Shown here: positions 1-9,538 of the stretch, one piece after another
How positions within the stretch are numbered: position 1 is the stretch's first letter
Layout of the letters: the number at the start of each line of letters is the position of its first letter
Assembly (NCBI GenBank): GCA_902782665.1
Contig: CACZOA010000040.1
Span: forward strand, 1-45,885
Reading direction: 5' to 3'
Source: an uncultured Bacteroidales bacterium
GTDB lineage: Bacteria > Bacteroidota > Bacteroidia > Bacteroidales > Paludibacteraceae
DNA length: 45,885 bases
The notes under the pieces: generated by a model
The model's input: only the letters and a program-made list of their open reading frames with translations
What the model was told of the DNA's origin: nothing
Database searches by the model: none
Program-made: the position numbers and the translations under genes

Positions 1-1
1 G

Positions 2-3000
2 ACGTATGCCGCCTTCACAGATGCGGAGAACGGAGATTATACATTGTCTGCCAACTCATATTGTATCAATGCAGGAGCAGACGTAGCGGACTCACTTGAC
101 TTGAACGGAAAGGCGAGAAAGCAGGGTGGTGCAGTGGATTTGGGAGCGATCGAGTCGTCCCATGCTAAAGCACCTGTGTTGAAGAGCGGTGATATCATAT
201 ATGTGAAGTCGGGATTGGAAGGAGACGGAACAAGCTGGGAAACAGCGTTCGGCGATATCCAGCAGGCAATCTTCGCAGCGTCAGCAGATGGCAAGAAACA
301 TCAGATCTGGGTCGCAACTGGCACATATTACGGAGACACAACCCTTTCAACAGTTGTTAACCTTGCACCAGGCATCAGTTTGTATGGAGGCTTCTCAGGA
401 AATGAGAAAACCCTAGCCGCAAGAGACACAGTTAAGAATCCTACAATATTGGATGGAAAGAACGCAAGACGTGTCATCACACAGAATTATGGATTTGCGG
501 ATTCGATGGCAGTTGTGGTAGATGGATTCACAATCCAGAACGGATATATGTCAGATGGTGGTGGTGCTTATTTGCAAAAGAACACTACTTTGAACAATTG
601 TATCGTAAAGAATTGTCGTGCTAAAGAAAAAGGATCTGCAGTATATTCTAACGGATCTGCCGTCACAAATTCTATTATTTGTGGAAATGGTGCTATAAAT
701 TATGATACGAATAAGAATGCTGCTTTGTACTTTGTTGGTGGAATTATCGACAGTTGTATTGTGAAGAATAATTCGGCATATTATACAAGTGCTTTGCAGG
801 CTGAATCAACAACTATCTCAAATTCATTGTTTGAAGGAAATGGTAATGGCACGGATTATATTATTACTTTGTCGAAGTCAAGAATGTATGATTGTAAGAT
901 GATCAACAACGTCAACAAGTCAAACAGTAGTGATCAGGTAGTTTATCTTTCATCTGGTTCTATTGTTGAACGATGTTTGATTGATGGAAATGACACATAT
1001 TATCAGGTAGTGTATCTTACTGGAGGTTCGACAATTTCTAATTCACAGATTACTAAATCTAGGTCGCGTTCGTCTTATTTGATTGAAATTCGCGACAACT
1101 CAAAGATGATTAACTGTACAGTGGCAGACAATATTTCTAATAATCAGACTGTTGGCTGTTATAATTTTCCGCAAATCTTGAATTCGATTATTGTGGGTAA
1201 CAAACGATCTAATAATTCTGAGACTGTTTATGTGAATGGAGCCACAATCAATTATTCAATGATTGAGGGTGGAGCGAATGGCGAAGGCAATATTGATGGT
1301 GGCAAGTCGAGTGCGGCGTTTATGGATGCTTCAAAGGGTGATTATTCACTTTCAGGCACTTCTCTATGTATCAATGCAGGAACAGACGTGACTGACTCAC
1401 TTGATTTGAATAAAAATGTAAGAAAGCAGAGTGAGTCTGTTGATATGGGTGCTATTGAGTCTGCATTCAGTGAAAGAGCTACAGTGGGTACAATCATCTA
1501 TGTCAAGTCTGGATCAGATGGTTCTGGTTTGAGCTGGGATGACGCACTTGGTGAAATCAATCAGGCTGTGACACTCGCGTCGACAACAGGAAACAGACAT
1601 GAGATTTGGGTGGCCAAAGGTACTTACCTAGGAGACACCTCTTTGGTATCTGCAATTTCTCTTTCTGCAGGTGTGAGTCTATACGGAGGTTTTGCTGGAA
1701 CAGAATCTTCTTTGGATGAGAGAGATGAGAAGACGAATGTCACTATTATCGACGGTAGATATAAGAGAAGATGTATCATTCAGAACTATGATTTCGCTGA
1801 TTCGTTGGCAATCGTTGTGGATGGATTCACAATTCAGAATGGTTACTTGCAAAGCAACAGTGGCGTGAATGTGAAATCTAAAAAGAATACCACTTTCAAC
1901 AATTGTATTTTTAGAAATGCAAGATTAGGTAATGAGGGCGTTTATGCTGAGAAGTCTACATTCCGAAATTGTAAGTTTGTAGAAAATAAGATTCAAGATC
2001 TTAAAATCTATGGCGGTGTTGTAGACAGTTGTTCGTTCGTAGACAATACGACAACTCAAAGTAATAAGATTATTTATTTGAGTGGAACAAAAATGTCAAA
2101 TTCTCAGATTTGCGGTATCACAAATGAATATGGAATAATTGATGCTGTTGATAATTCGGTTATTTCATATTGTAAGATCATGAATAATAAGACAAGGTAC
2201 AACAAAACAGTCTACTTGTCAAACTCTACTTTGGAGAATTCTTTGGTGTGTGGTAATGAGGCATATTATAATGGTTATGATAATTATATTATATGTGCTG
2301 ATTACACTTCATTTATCACTAACTCTACTGTTGCACATAACAAGACAAGAAACAGTAGTGCGATAGGTTTCAGTTCTTCATCTCCTAAAAAATACACTAC
2401 GATTGCCAATTCAATCATCTATGGCAATAAGGTTACTGATGTTGTACTGCCTCAGGTTGTATCTTCTGATTATATGAAGGTTAAGTATTGTGCGTCTGAT
2501 GGAGATTTGACTGGTGAAAACAACATCAAGTTGGCTACTTCAAATAGTGGTTCTGATGCGTCGAAGAATTATGTATGTTTCATCAATGCTGCTGGAGGAG
2601 ACTACCGTCTACATGCGACATCATCTTGTATCGACAAGGGTCTTGACAGTGTTATGACTGCTAAGACAGATATCAATGGAGGAGCAAGAATATATGGTAA
2701 GGCAGTTGACCTTGGTGCTATTGAGTTTGACGGTGAGTATGTTCAGATGTTGGATTATAGTCAGGTTGTTTGCTATGACAGAACATCTCTAGAGGCTACA
2801 TTCGACTCTACAATCTCTAAAATTGATTGGAAGATCGATTATACAGGAAATGTTACTGGATTTGAGAGCACTTCTGGTAGTGGCACAACAATTCCGTCTA
2901 TGCAACTACGCACATCAGGAAGCGTCGTCGATACATTGATATTGAAGGTGACTCCTTATGACAAAGCTGGAGTTGCAGGTGCTCCATTCAATTACAACTA

Positions 3001-6000
3001 TTATGTATATCCTGATTTCTCTAAGAAGAAGGTTAATTTCACTCATCCTCAGGTCGCATATGTTGTGAATGAGCAGAATAATAACATGACGATAGAATGG
3101 AACAGATTGGCTCTACCTGTTGAGGTTGACAAATATGAGTTGTATGTATGGAAGGCATCTCAGAAAATGCCGTCGACACCAATTGTTTCTTATGTGAAGG
3201 ATCACAGCAAATATTTGTCGGGTCTTGACAACCATACAACGTATAAGTATATGGTTAAGGCTGCTATCGCATGTGACACTATATGCTCTGATATTGACAG
3301 TTTCAGAATCGATATTCCAGTAAGTTTGGAGGTGAGTGGTAATGTCAACTGTGTGTTTGGTTCTAAATTGAACGAAACATCTTCTTTGACTCGTTATGTG
3401 AAGGGATTTGAATTGACAGATTCAATCACATATAAGATTTCAGGAAAAGACGCTGCTGATTTCTCTGCCAAGTATGAAAATGGTTGGGATAAACTCAATG
3501 GAGGTTATCTAAGAATCTATTATACTCCGACAGATGTGAAGAAGCAGACAAGTGACGCAGAGATCACAATTAAATCTGGTAACTCAGGTAAGTATGAGAT
3601 CACGCTGTATCTTGCTGGAACATTGTCTAACTACTATGTATACGATGCAGTTGTAGATAAGGAAGTTTACCATGCTGGAGACACTGTTGATGTGACTGGT
3701 ATCCTTACTGATGCTTACGGCACTCCAATGGCGGGCAAAACACTTACAATTGAGGCAAATTCAAATGTTGGATTTACTCACTCAACAACAGGTGTCACAG
3801 ATTCGACTGGTCGTGCCGCAGTGAAGTTCGCAACTGAAAAGACAGAATGCGGTACTTATACAGTTAAAGTATATGTAGGTTCAAAATCTGAAAATGTAGC
3901 TTATGCAAGCTTCAATATTCCAGGTATGGCTTACACTGGTGGTACTACCAAGTGGACAATCCAGAAGGGCGATACAATCGATGGTACTGTGACAATCACA
4001 AACCGAAGCTCTGTTGATCTACATAATCTTGTGGTTGAAACACGAGAGTTGGCAGATGGCTTGGTAGTCAAGTTTGATACATTGAAACTTCTTAAGGGAA
4101 GTGAATCTGCAAGAATTCCTTTCAAAGCGACTGGTACAAAATTGACTGAGGGTAGAATGTATCTTCCAAGTGTGTTCAGAGTGTCTTGCGACGAGAATAC
4201 AACTTGTGATTTCTCTACATATTTCTATTGTGAACAGCCTTATGGCCAGATCAAGGTTTCTCCTGCAAATATCAATGAATATGTGTCAAAGCAGAAACCT
4301 AAATATATCAATATTGAGTTGACAAATGCAGGATTTGGAGAAACGGGAGACATTACATTGTCATTGCCTGATTTCGAAGGATTCAGTGTTCCTTCAACTA
4401 AATTGTCAAGCATCAAATCTGGTGATACTGTATATGTTCCGTTGAAACTATCTTATTTTGATGGTGCTCCAATCAATGTTCCATATACAGGTTCGATAGG
4501 AGTCAATTGTGCTAATGGTAAATCTACAAGCTTGTCATTCAGAGTTGAATACTCTTCAGAATCAAAGGGTAGCTTGGAGGTTGACGTGGTGGATGAATAT
4601 TTCTACAACACTGCGGACAAGAAACATTTGAATGGTGCTAAGGTTGTTGTTCGCAACCAGTACAACAATCAAGAAGTTGCCTCTGGCTACTCTGATACAT
4701 CAGGTATTGTGAAATTTGACAGTATTCCTGAAGGTTCATATTTGTTATGTGTAAAGGCTGACAAGCATTCAGAATATCAGGAGACAATTGAGATTCAGGC
4801 TGGCCAGAAATTGGAAAAGTTTGTCTTCTTGGCTTATCAGGCAATCACATACACTTGGAATGTGGAGCGTGTTGAGATTGAGGATAAGTATGACATCAAT
4901 CTTGATTTTGAGTATGAAACAAATGTTCCTGCTCCTGTTGTGACATTGTCATTCCCTAATGGAGTTCCAGACAAGAGCAGATTTGAAGTCGGTGTTCCAA
5001 AGACGGTACGTCTACAGATCACCAACCATGGTTTGATCGCTGCCCACTATGTCAAGTTTGGAATGCCTAGAGTTCCATACTATAGATTCTATGTGCCATA
5101 CAACTATATTGATTCGTTGCCTGCAAACCATACAGAGTTTGTGCCAGTCACTATTGTACGTACAGACGATGAGTTTGGCCCAGGTAGCTATTCAATCAGT
5201 GGTGGAAACGGAATCCTTCTTGAGGACGAGTCGTTCGGTACGTCTGAGTGTCCAAACGTACATGCAGAGTATTCTTATGTCTGTGGAATTTTAAGACAGT
5301 TGTCTGCAGTCAGTCCAAATGCTTGGGGTTGTCCATACCTTGTTCCTCTGACTGGTAATGGTGGTTCTGGTGGTGGCGGATTTGATATTCCAGCTTATGG
5401 AGGAGGTTCACATAGTGACAACCATGAACTTGGAAATGTTAAGAATAATCATTTTTCAGTCAACTTGGATATTCCTTGTAATTCTTGTTTGTCAAAAGTT
5501 GATCCTTGGGGTTGTGCAGGAAGTCTTTTAGGATTAGTTCCTGTTGTAGGTCCTCTTCTTGAATACGGCACAGGAAAACTTCATAATGCAATTAAGGAAG
5601 ATGATGAAGCAAAAAGAAAGGCTTTGAGTTGTGAGCAAAAAGATCATCTTGATGAAGAAAAAGATGATGATTGGGTTGCTAGCACAGATGTACTAAGATT
5701 AAATAGAGCTAAAAGTAATATCGCTAATACAGAAAAAATATTGTATGGTGATGTTGTGACTAAATACTTAAAACCAAATAAAGTAGATACAGCATTTATG
5801 GGAGTTGGTGCATTACAGAGTCTTTATAAATCGACTAATTTAATAAAGGAATATTATGAAGATCCTGAGCATTTTGATCATTATAAAACGGTGGATTTCC
5901 TTTATGGTGAGAGTAAGACTTTTTTGAATAAAGCTAAGAATAAAATTCCTGTAGTAAAAAAAGTTCCTTGGAGTTGTATTGATTTGCTTTGTCAGTTGAA

Positions 6001-8512
6001 TTCTTGTGATGCTGGAAGATATGCAAAGAATTGTGGCCGATATTTTGTTGACTGGGTACGTGGAAAGGATGAGGAGGATGAGGATACTCGAGTGACTGTT
6101 ACAACGGCAGGAGATACTGTAATGATTGTTGATGGTGAAATCGCTGATATACATTATAGTGATGGAACTCGCATGAGTGATCTGGAAGGTTCTAAGAAAC
6201 TTGCAAAGGAAAAGGCAAAGTATGATATGCCGAATAGTATATATCAAACTGTTGATGCTCGTTCGTTGGCAGCTCAGGATGCTATTGAGTTGACTGGATT
6301 CCTTAATTATAAAACAAATATAATGAAGGAACTTGCAGGATCAGAGGATTTGCTTTCAGTAGATGGTATTGTTGATTATTTTGATTATACTATCAAAGAT
6401 TATTCTAATCGAAGAAAAATAGATATTGATTCTGTTAAGACTTTGCCTTCAGTTGACTTGTCTACTACAGAAATGGTTGAACTTGCTCAGCGTTGGAATG
6501 AAACTTTGGTGGCTAATGAAAACGGAGTATATTCTCCAAATGAGCAATATCCTAATATCATTGATGATACGGTAATTAAGTCATATGTAGATAGTATTGT
6601 TAACTTTTATACTTATTTGAAGTTGAGAGGATTTGGTGATATATATACTATGATGACTTCTATCAATGAGCAGGTTAACAAACCATCGCAGAAGAGCATT
6701 TGTGCAAGTGTTAAACTTCATATTGCTCAGACATTGACAATGACTCGTGAGGCATTCGACGGTACTCTTACTGTCAACAATGGTAATGAGTCTGGAGCTA
6801 TGGAAGGATTCAAAGTCGTGCTTGAGGTTCGTAATGATAAGGGAGAACTTGCTAATGATTTGTTCCAGATTAATACTCAGAAGTTGACAGGTATTTCTGC
6901 AATCGACGGTACTGGTGAAATCGCACCAAAATCAGAAGGAACTGCATTGTTCAGATTCATTCCTGAGAAGGGTGCAGCTCCTACGTCTCCTATCAATTAT
7001 TCATTTGGTGGATATATCGTCTACGTAGATCCATCTTCTGGAGATACAGTAAAGGCAGATCTATTCCCAGTGACATTGACGGTTAATCCAAGCCCAGACT
7101 TGCAGATCGACTACTTCATGCAGCGTAATATACTTAGCGACGATGCTTTGACTCTTGATCGTGTAGAACCAAGTGTACCTGCTGCTTTGGGTGTGAGAAT
7201 CGACAACCAGGGTTATGGTATCGCTAAGAATGTGAAACTTGAGACTGCTCAGCCTGAGATAGAAGCCAATGAAAAGGGATTGTTGATCGACTTCGCTATT
7301 ATTGGCTCTAGCTTGAATGGCAAGGATTGTGATCTTGGATCTGAAAATATCGACTTTGGTAATATTGAGGCTCATTCTGCTAAAACTGGTGTTTGGTGGT
7401 TGACAAGTTCTTTGCTAGGTCATTTCACTAAGTATGAGGCAAGTGTTGTCCATGCTAATAGCTTTGGTAATCCAGAGTTGAGTTTGGTGAAAGGAATAGC
7501 AATCCATGAGTTGATTAAGACTGTTGACGCTTATGGAGTGAAGAATGATCATGTTGTCGACTTCCTTGTCAATGATAAAAAGGATGATGAAGACACTCCT
7601 GACGCAATCTATTATTCTGATGGTGGGGACGACGAGGTGAATAAAGCTCAGCGCGCTACACTCAATAAGAATATTGTGACAACTGCTGACACTGTAGTCA
7701 AACTTACAGTCATTCCATCTAATACAGGTTGGAATTATGCTCAGATGAATGATCCTGGCGATAATTGTTATGATATCGTGAAAGTTGTCAGAGTGAAGGA
7801 TAGTGTGGAGATTCCATTGAGTAATGTATGGACAACATTCGTTACTCTTCCAGATGGAGGAAAACCAATCTATGTGAACCGTCTACATTTCTTAGACTAT
7901 ATGACAGAACTTGGAGAGAATGATTACGATATTTATTACAGTGTTAAGAAGAACGTCTTGAAGGTTGCCGAGATTTCGGGAGTCCCTACTGGTGTTACTG
8001 CCGTGACTTCTCCTGTGGATGCGGTTGTCGTTAAGTTCAATCGTAAGATTCAGAATGAGACATTCGATTATAATGACATTGAACTATATTGTCAGGGTGG
8101 AGAAAATCTAAGTGATCCTTCTATCTCGGTTGTTCAACAAGATGATTATACTTATTTGGTAGATATCTCATCTAAAACAAATCATTCAGGCTTCTATAAG
8201 ATTGAGGTTAATGTAAACAACATACTTGATGAGTATGGTAATGTTGGAGATTTTGGCAAGAATGCCACTTGGAGTCAGCTGTTAGAGTACGATTCTGTTG
8301 TGGATGTTTGGAACGACAATGATAGTATTGTTGTATATACGGATCATAACCACATCTATGTCAAGTCTACAAAAGCAGGCTCACTTGATATCTATGATAT
8401 TCTTTCAAGATTGATCGTGAAAAATGCTCAGTATGACGAAGGTGTCACTCAGGTGGCTACATTACCTAAGGGTATCTATATTGTCAATGGCAAGAAGATA
8501 ATTGTTAGATAA
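2..8512 (+). CDS. Giant modular surface protein with beta-helix units and T9SS tail (5' partial)
   Basis: The frame is open to the left edge, and the residues before the first possible start already match an internal repeat, so the true start is outside the window. At least 2836 residues are present. In order: the end of one beta-helix unit (AIES motif, about nt 150), two full parallel beta-helix units (about nt 166-1465 and 1466-2733) each closing with a choice-of-anchor-Q-like segment (CINAG...DLGAIE), an FN3-like domain (about nt 3050-3310), an Ig/macroglobulin-like domain (about nt 3640-3930), CARDB-like domains, a carboxypeptidase-regulatory-like domain (about nt 4570-4830), a Cys/Gly-rich linker, an A+T-rich central insert (about nt 5430-6700), more Ig-like domains, and a T9SS type-A-like end (about nt 8290-8512; YDILSR...GIYIVNGKKIIVR). 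Predicted to be exported by the type IX system and displayed on the cell surface, perhaps as an adhesin. The ligand is unknown. Gene boundaries and the T9SS-type tail are well supported; the modular assignments are by eye. Confidence 0.85.
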   Translation, partial: TYAAFTDAENGDYTLSANSYCINAGADVADSLDLNGKARKQGGAVDLGAIESSHAKAPVLKSGDIIYVKSGLEGDGTSWETAFGDIQQAIFAASADGKKHQIWVATGTYYGDTTLSTVVNLAPGISLYGGFSGNEKTLAARDTVKNPTILDGKNARRVITQNYGFADSMAVVVDGFTIQNGYMSDGGGAYLQKNTTLNNCIVKNCRAKEKGSAVYSNGSAVTNSIICGNGAINYDTNKNAALYFVGGIIDSCIVKNNSAYYTSALQAESTTISNSLFEGNGNGTDYIITLSKSRMYDCKMINNVNKSNSSDQVVYLSSGSIVERCLIDGNDTYYQVVYLTGGSTISNSQITKSRSRSSYLIEIRDNSKMINCTVADNISNNQTVGCYNFPQILNSIIVGNKRSNNSETVYVNGATINYSMIEGGANGEGNIDGGKSSAAFMDASKGDYSLSGTSLCINAGTDVTDSLDLNKNVRKQSESVDMGAIESAFSERATVGTIIYVKSGSDGSGLSWDDALGEINQAVTLASTTGNRHEIWVAKGTYLGDTSLVSAISLSAGVSLYGGFAGTESSLDERDEKTNVTIIDGRYKRRCIIQNYDFADSLAIVVDGFTIQNGYLQSNSGVNVKSKKNTTFNNCIFRNARLGNEGVYAEKSTFRNCKFVENKIQDLKIYGGVVDSCSFVDNTTTQSNKIIYLSGTKMSNSQICGITNEYGIIDAVDNSVISYCKIMNNKTRYNKTVYLSNSTLENSLVCGNEAYYNGYDNYIICADYTSFITNSTVAHNKTRNSSAIGFSSSSPKKYTTIANSIIYGNKVTDVVLPQVVSSDYMKVKYCASDGDLTGENNIKLATSNSGSDASKNYVCFINAAGGDYRLHATSSCIDKGLDSVMTAKTDINGGARIYGKAVDLGAIEFDGEYVQMLDYSQVVCYDRTSLEATFDSTISKIDWKIDYTGNVTGFESTSGSGTTIPSMQLRTSGSVVDTLILKVTPYDKAGVAGAPFNYNYYVYPDFSKKKVNFTHPQVAYVVNEQNNNMTIEWNRLALPVEVDKYELYVWKASQKMPSTPIVSYVKDHSKYLSGLDNHTTYKYMVKAAIACDTICSDIDSFRIDIPVSLEVSGNVNCVFGSKLNETSSLTRYVKGFELTDSITYKISGKDAADFSAKYENGWDKLNGGYLRIYYTPTDVKKQTSDAEITIKSGNSGKYEITLYLAGTLSNYYVYDAVVDKEVYHAGDTVDVTGILTDAYGTPMAGKTLTIEANSNVGFTHSTTGVTDSTGRAAVKFATEKTECGTYTVKVYVGSKSENVAYASFNIPGMAYTGGTTKWTIQKGDTIDGTVTITNRSSVDLHNLVVETRELADGLVVKFDTLKLLKGSESARIPFKATGTKLTEGRMYLPSVFRVSCDENTTCDFSTYFYCEQPYGQIKVSPANINEYVSKQKPKYINIELTNAGFGETGDITLSLPDFEGFSVPSTKLSSIKSGDTVYVPLKLSYFDGAPINVPYTGSIGVNCANGKSTSLSFRVEYSSESKGSLEVDVVDEYFYNTADKKHLNGAKVVVRNQYNNQEVASGYSDTSGIVKFDSIPEGSYLLCVKADKHSEYQETIEIQAGQKLEKFVFLAYQAITYTWNVERVEIEDKYDINLDFEYETNVPAPVVTLSFPNGVPDKSRFEVGVPKTVRLQITNHGLIAAHYVKFGMPRVPYYRFYVPYNYIDSLPANHTEFVPVTIVRTDDEFGPGSYSISGGNGILLEDESFGTSECPNVHAEYSYVCGILRQLSAVSPNAWGCPYLVPLTGNGGSGGGGFDIPAYGGGSHSDNHELGNVKNNHFSVNLDIPCNSCLSKVDPWGCAGSLLGLVPVVGPLLEYGTGKLHNAIKEDDEAKRKALSCEQKDHLDEEKDDDWVASTDVLRLNRAKSNIANTEKILYGDVVTKYLKPNKVDTAFMGVGALQSLYKSTNLIKEYYEDPEHFDHYKTVDFLYGESKTFLNKAKNKIPVVKKVPWSCIDLLCQLNSCDAGRYAKNCGRYFVDWVRGKDEEDEDTRVTVTTAGDTVMIVDGEIADIHYSDGTRMSDLEGSKKLAKEKAKYDMPNSIYQTVDARSLAAQDAIELTGFLNYKTNIMKELAGSEDLLSVDGIVDYFDYTIKDYSNRRKIDIDSVKTLPSVDLSTTEMVELAQRWNETLVANENGVYSPNEQYPNIIDDTVIKSYVDSIVNFYTYLKLRGFGDIYTMMTSINEQVNKPSQKSICASVKLHIAQTLTMTREAFDGTLTVNNGNESGAMEGFKVVLEVRNDKGELANDLFQINTQKLTGISAIDGTGEIAPKSEGTALFRFIPEKGAAPTSPINYSFGGYIVYVDPSSGDTVKADLFPVTLTVNPSPDLQIDYFMQRNILSDDALTLDRVEPSVPAALGVRIDNQGYGIAKNVKLETAQPEIEANEKGLLIDFAIIGSSLNGKDCDLGSENIDFGNIEAHSAKTGVWWLTSSLLGHFTKYEASVVHANSFGNPELSLVKGIAIHELIKTVDAYGVKNDHVVDFLVNDKKDDEDTPDAIYYSDGGDDEVNKAQRATLNKNIVTTADTVVKLTVIPSNTGWNYAQMNDPGDNCYDIVKVVRVKDSVEIPLSNVWTTFVTLPDGGKPIYVNRLHFLDYMTELGENDYDIYYSVKKNVLKVAEISGVPTGVTAVTSPVDAVVVKFNRKIQNETFDYNDIELYCQGGENLSDPSISVVQQDDYTYLVDISSKTNHSGFYKIEVNVNNILDEYGNVGDFGKNATWSQLLEYDSVVDVWNDNDSIVVYTDHNHIYVKSTKAGSLDIYDILSRLIVKNAQYDEGVTQVATLPKGIYIVNGKKIIVR
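166..2733 (+). repeat. Two tandem beta-helix units inside the giant surface protein
   Basis: Two consecutive units of roughly 1.3 kb encode the same layout. Both open with IIYVKSG, followed by a GTSW/GLSW-type motif, IWVA(T/K)GTY, SLYGGF and VVDGFTIQNGY. Both then have a variable ladder of short asparagine-rich turns and a closing DLGAIE or MGAIES segment. The first residues in the window are the end of a third unit. The caps are much more alike than the ladders. Boundaries are approximate. Confidence 0.8.
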
Positions 8513-8538
8513 TGTAGTGGTATTATTTGGATAGATTG

Positions 8539-8587
8539 CAAAAACCACTTCTCGAAATTGTTTCGGGAGGTGGTTTTTGTTTTTTTG
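8539..8587 (+). terminator. Rho-independent terminator of the giant surface protein gene
   Basis: A 10-bp perfect outer stem (CAAAAACCAC / GTGGTTTTTG) is extended inward by further G-U-rich pairing around ATTG. A long T tract (GTTTTTTTG) follows. It lies 26 nt after the stop codon. Confidence 0.88.
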
Positions 8588-8684
8588 TTGTGTATGATTT
8601 GGAGATTGTTGTTGACGCCAAAAATATTATTTGAACTATAGATAAAATCAATTGTTATTTTATGGGATCAATCATTAATTATTC

Positions 8685-8692
8685 TACCTTTG
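8685..8692 (+). promoter_or_regulatory. Candidate -7 box of the sodB promoter
   Basis: TACCTTTG matches the Bacteroidota -7 consensus TAnnTTTG, about 66 nt before the sodB start. No convincing -33 TTG is seen at the usual spacing. Confidence 0.4.
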
Positions 8693-8758
8693 TTACAAAT
8701 ATTTCAGTCTACATAAGAGTGTTTGAATCTGAGTGTTTAATTAAAAACATTATATAAT

Positions 8759-9352
8759 ATGGCTACAAATTTTGAATTAATGAAGCTGCCTTACGCTGAG
8801 GATGCGTTAGAACCTGTTATCAGTCGACAAACTATTTCATTCCACTATGGAAAGCATTTGCAGGCATACGTGAACAATCTGAATGGTCTGCTTCCTGGCT
8901 CTGGTTTTGAAGGAATGTCTCTCGTCGACATTGTAAAAAAATCTAATGGAGGAATATTCAACAACGCAGGTCAGATACTCAACCACGAACTTTATTTCGG
9001 ACAGTTTGCCCCTTCCAAAACTAACAATATTCCATCTGGCAAGATAGCTGAAGCTATTGCTAGAGATTTTGGCTCTTTTGATGCTTTCAAGGAAGAGTTC
9101 CAAAAGAAAGGTTCCACTTTGTTTGGCTCTGGATGGGTATGGCTTTCTGCGGATGCTGATGGCAAACTAGTTATTTCTCAAGAGGCAAACGCTTCCAATC
9201 CGGCTCAACGAGGATTAACTCCATTGTTGACTTTTGATGTTTGGGAGCATGCGTATTACTTGGATTACCAGAACCGTCGCCCTGATCATCTTTCTGCACT
9301 TTGGTCGATTATAAACTGGCAGGTGGTAGAACAGCGTTATTCAGCAAGATGA
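8759..9352 (+). CDS. sodB: Superoxide dismutase (Fe/Mn family)
   Basis: Converts superoxide to oxygen and hydrogen peroxide in the cytoplasm. The 197-residue length is normal for the family. Metal ligands by alignment with the E. coli iron enzyme are His29 (in HYGKH), His76 (in LNHELYF), Asp160 and His164 (both in DVWEHAYYLDY). The gateway tyrosine is Tyr37, and Gln72 sits in the position of the active-site Gln of iron-type enzymes. The AGQ triplet before the second ligand and the overall sequence closely resemble the Bacteroides enzyme, which is known to work with iron or manganese, so metal choice is not settled here. The gene is a single transcription unit: a strong terminator lies upstream and a strong hairpin follows 16 nt after the stop. 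The ATG at 8759 gives the usual family N-terminus (MKLPYA). Confidence 0.96.
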   Translation: MATNFELMKLPYAEDALEPVISRQTISFHYGKHLQAYVNNLNGLLPGSGFEGMSLVDIVKKSNGGIFNNAGQILNHELYFGQFAPSKTNNIPSGKIAEAIARDFGSFDAFKEEFQKKGSTLFGSGWVWLSADADGKLVISQEANASNPAQRGLTPLLTFDVWEHAYYLDYQNRRPDHLSALWSIINWQVVEQRYSAR

Positions 9353-9368
9353 TATTTTGAAATAAAAG

Positions 9369-9402
9369 AGCCACAATGACTCTTCACAGAGTGATTGTGG
9401 CT
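9369..9402. terminator. Strong hairpin between convergent sodB and the phosphate transporter gene
   Basis: A 15-bp stem AGCCACAATGACTCT / AGAGTGATTGTGGCT with one mismatch and a TCAC loop lies 16 nt after the sodB stop. There is no clean T run on either side, so it may work as an RNA end-stabiliser rather than a classic intrinsic terminator. Confidence 0.6.
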
Positions 9403-9538
9403 AACTATTTAAAAAGTATAGCTTTAAATTATTATCGGTTATTTTTCTGCTTTTCTTAAGCAGATGTGAAATGGTTTACATCTTGGTCGTGATTTCTACT
9501 TGTCGTGTCTTAATTTATAAGAGAGAAATTTTTACTTT

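Noticed and set aside
44-46. TTG as the start of the first giant gene
   Set aside because: The frame is open to the edge and the upstream residues continue a repeat seen inside the protein, so the gene is cut by the window.
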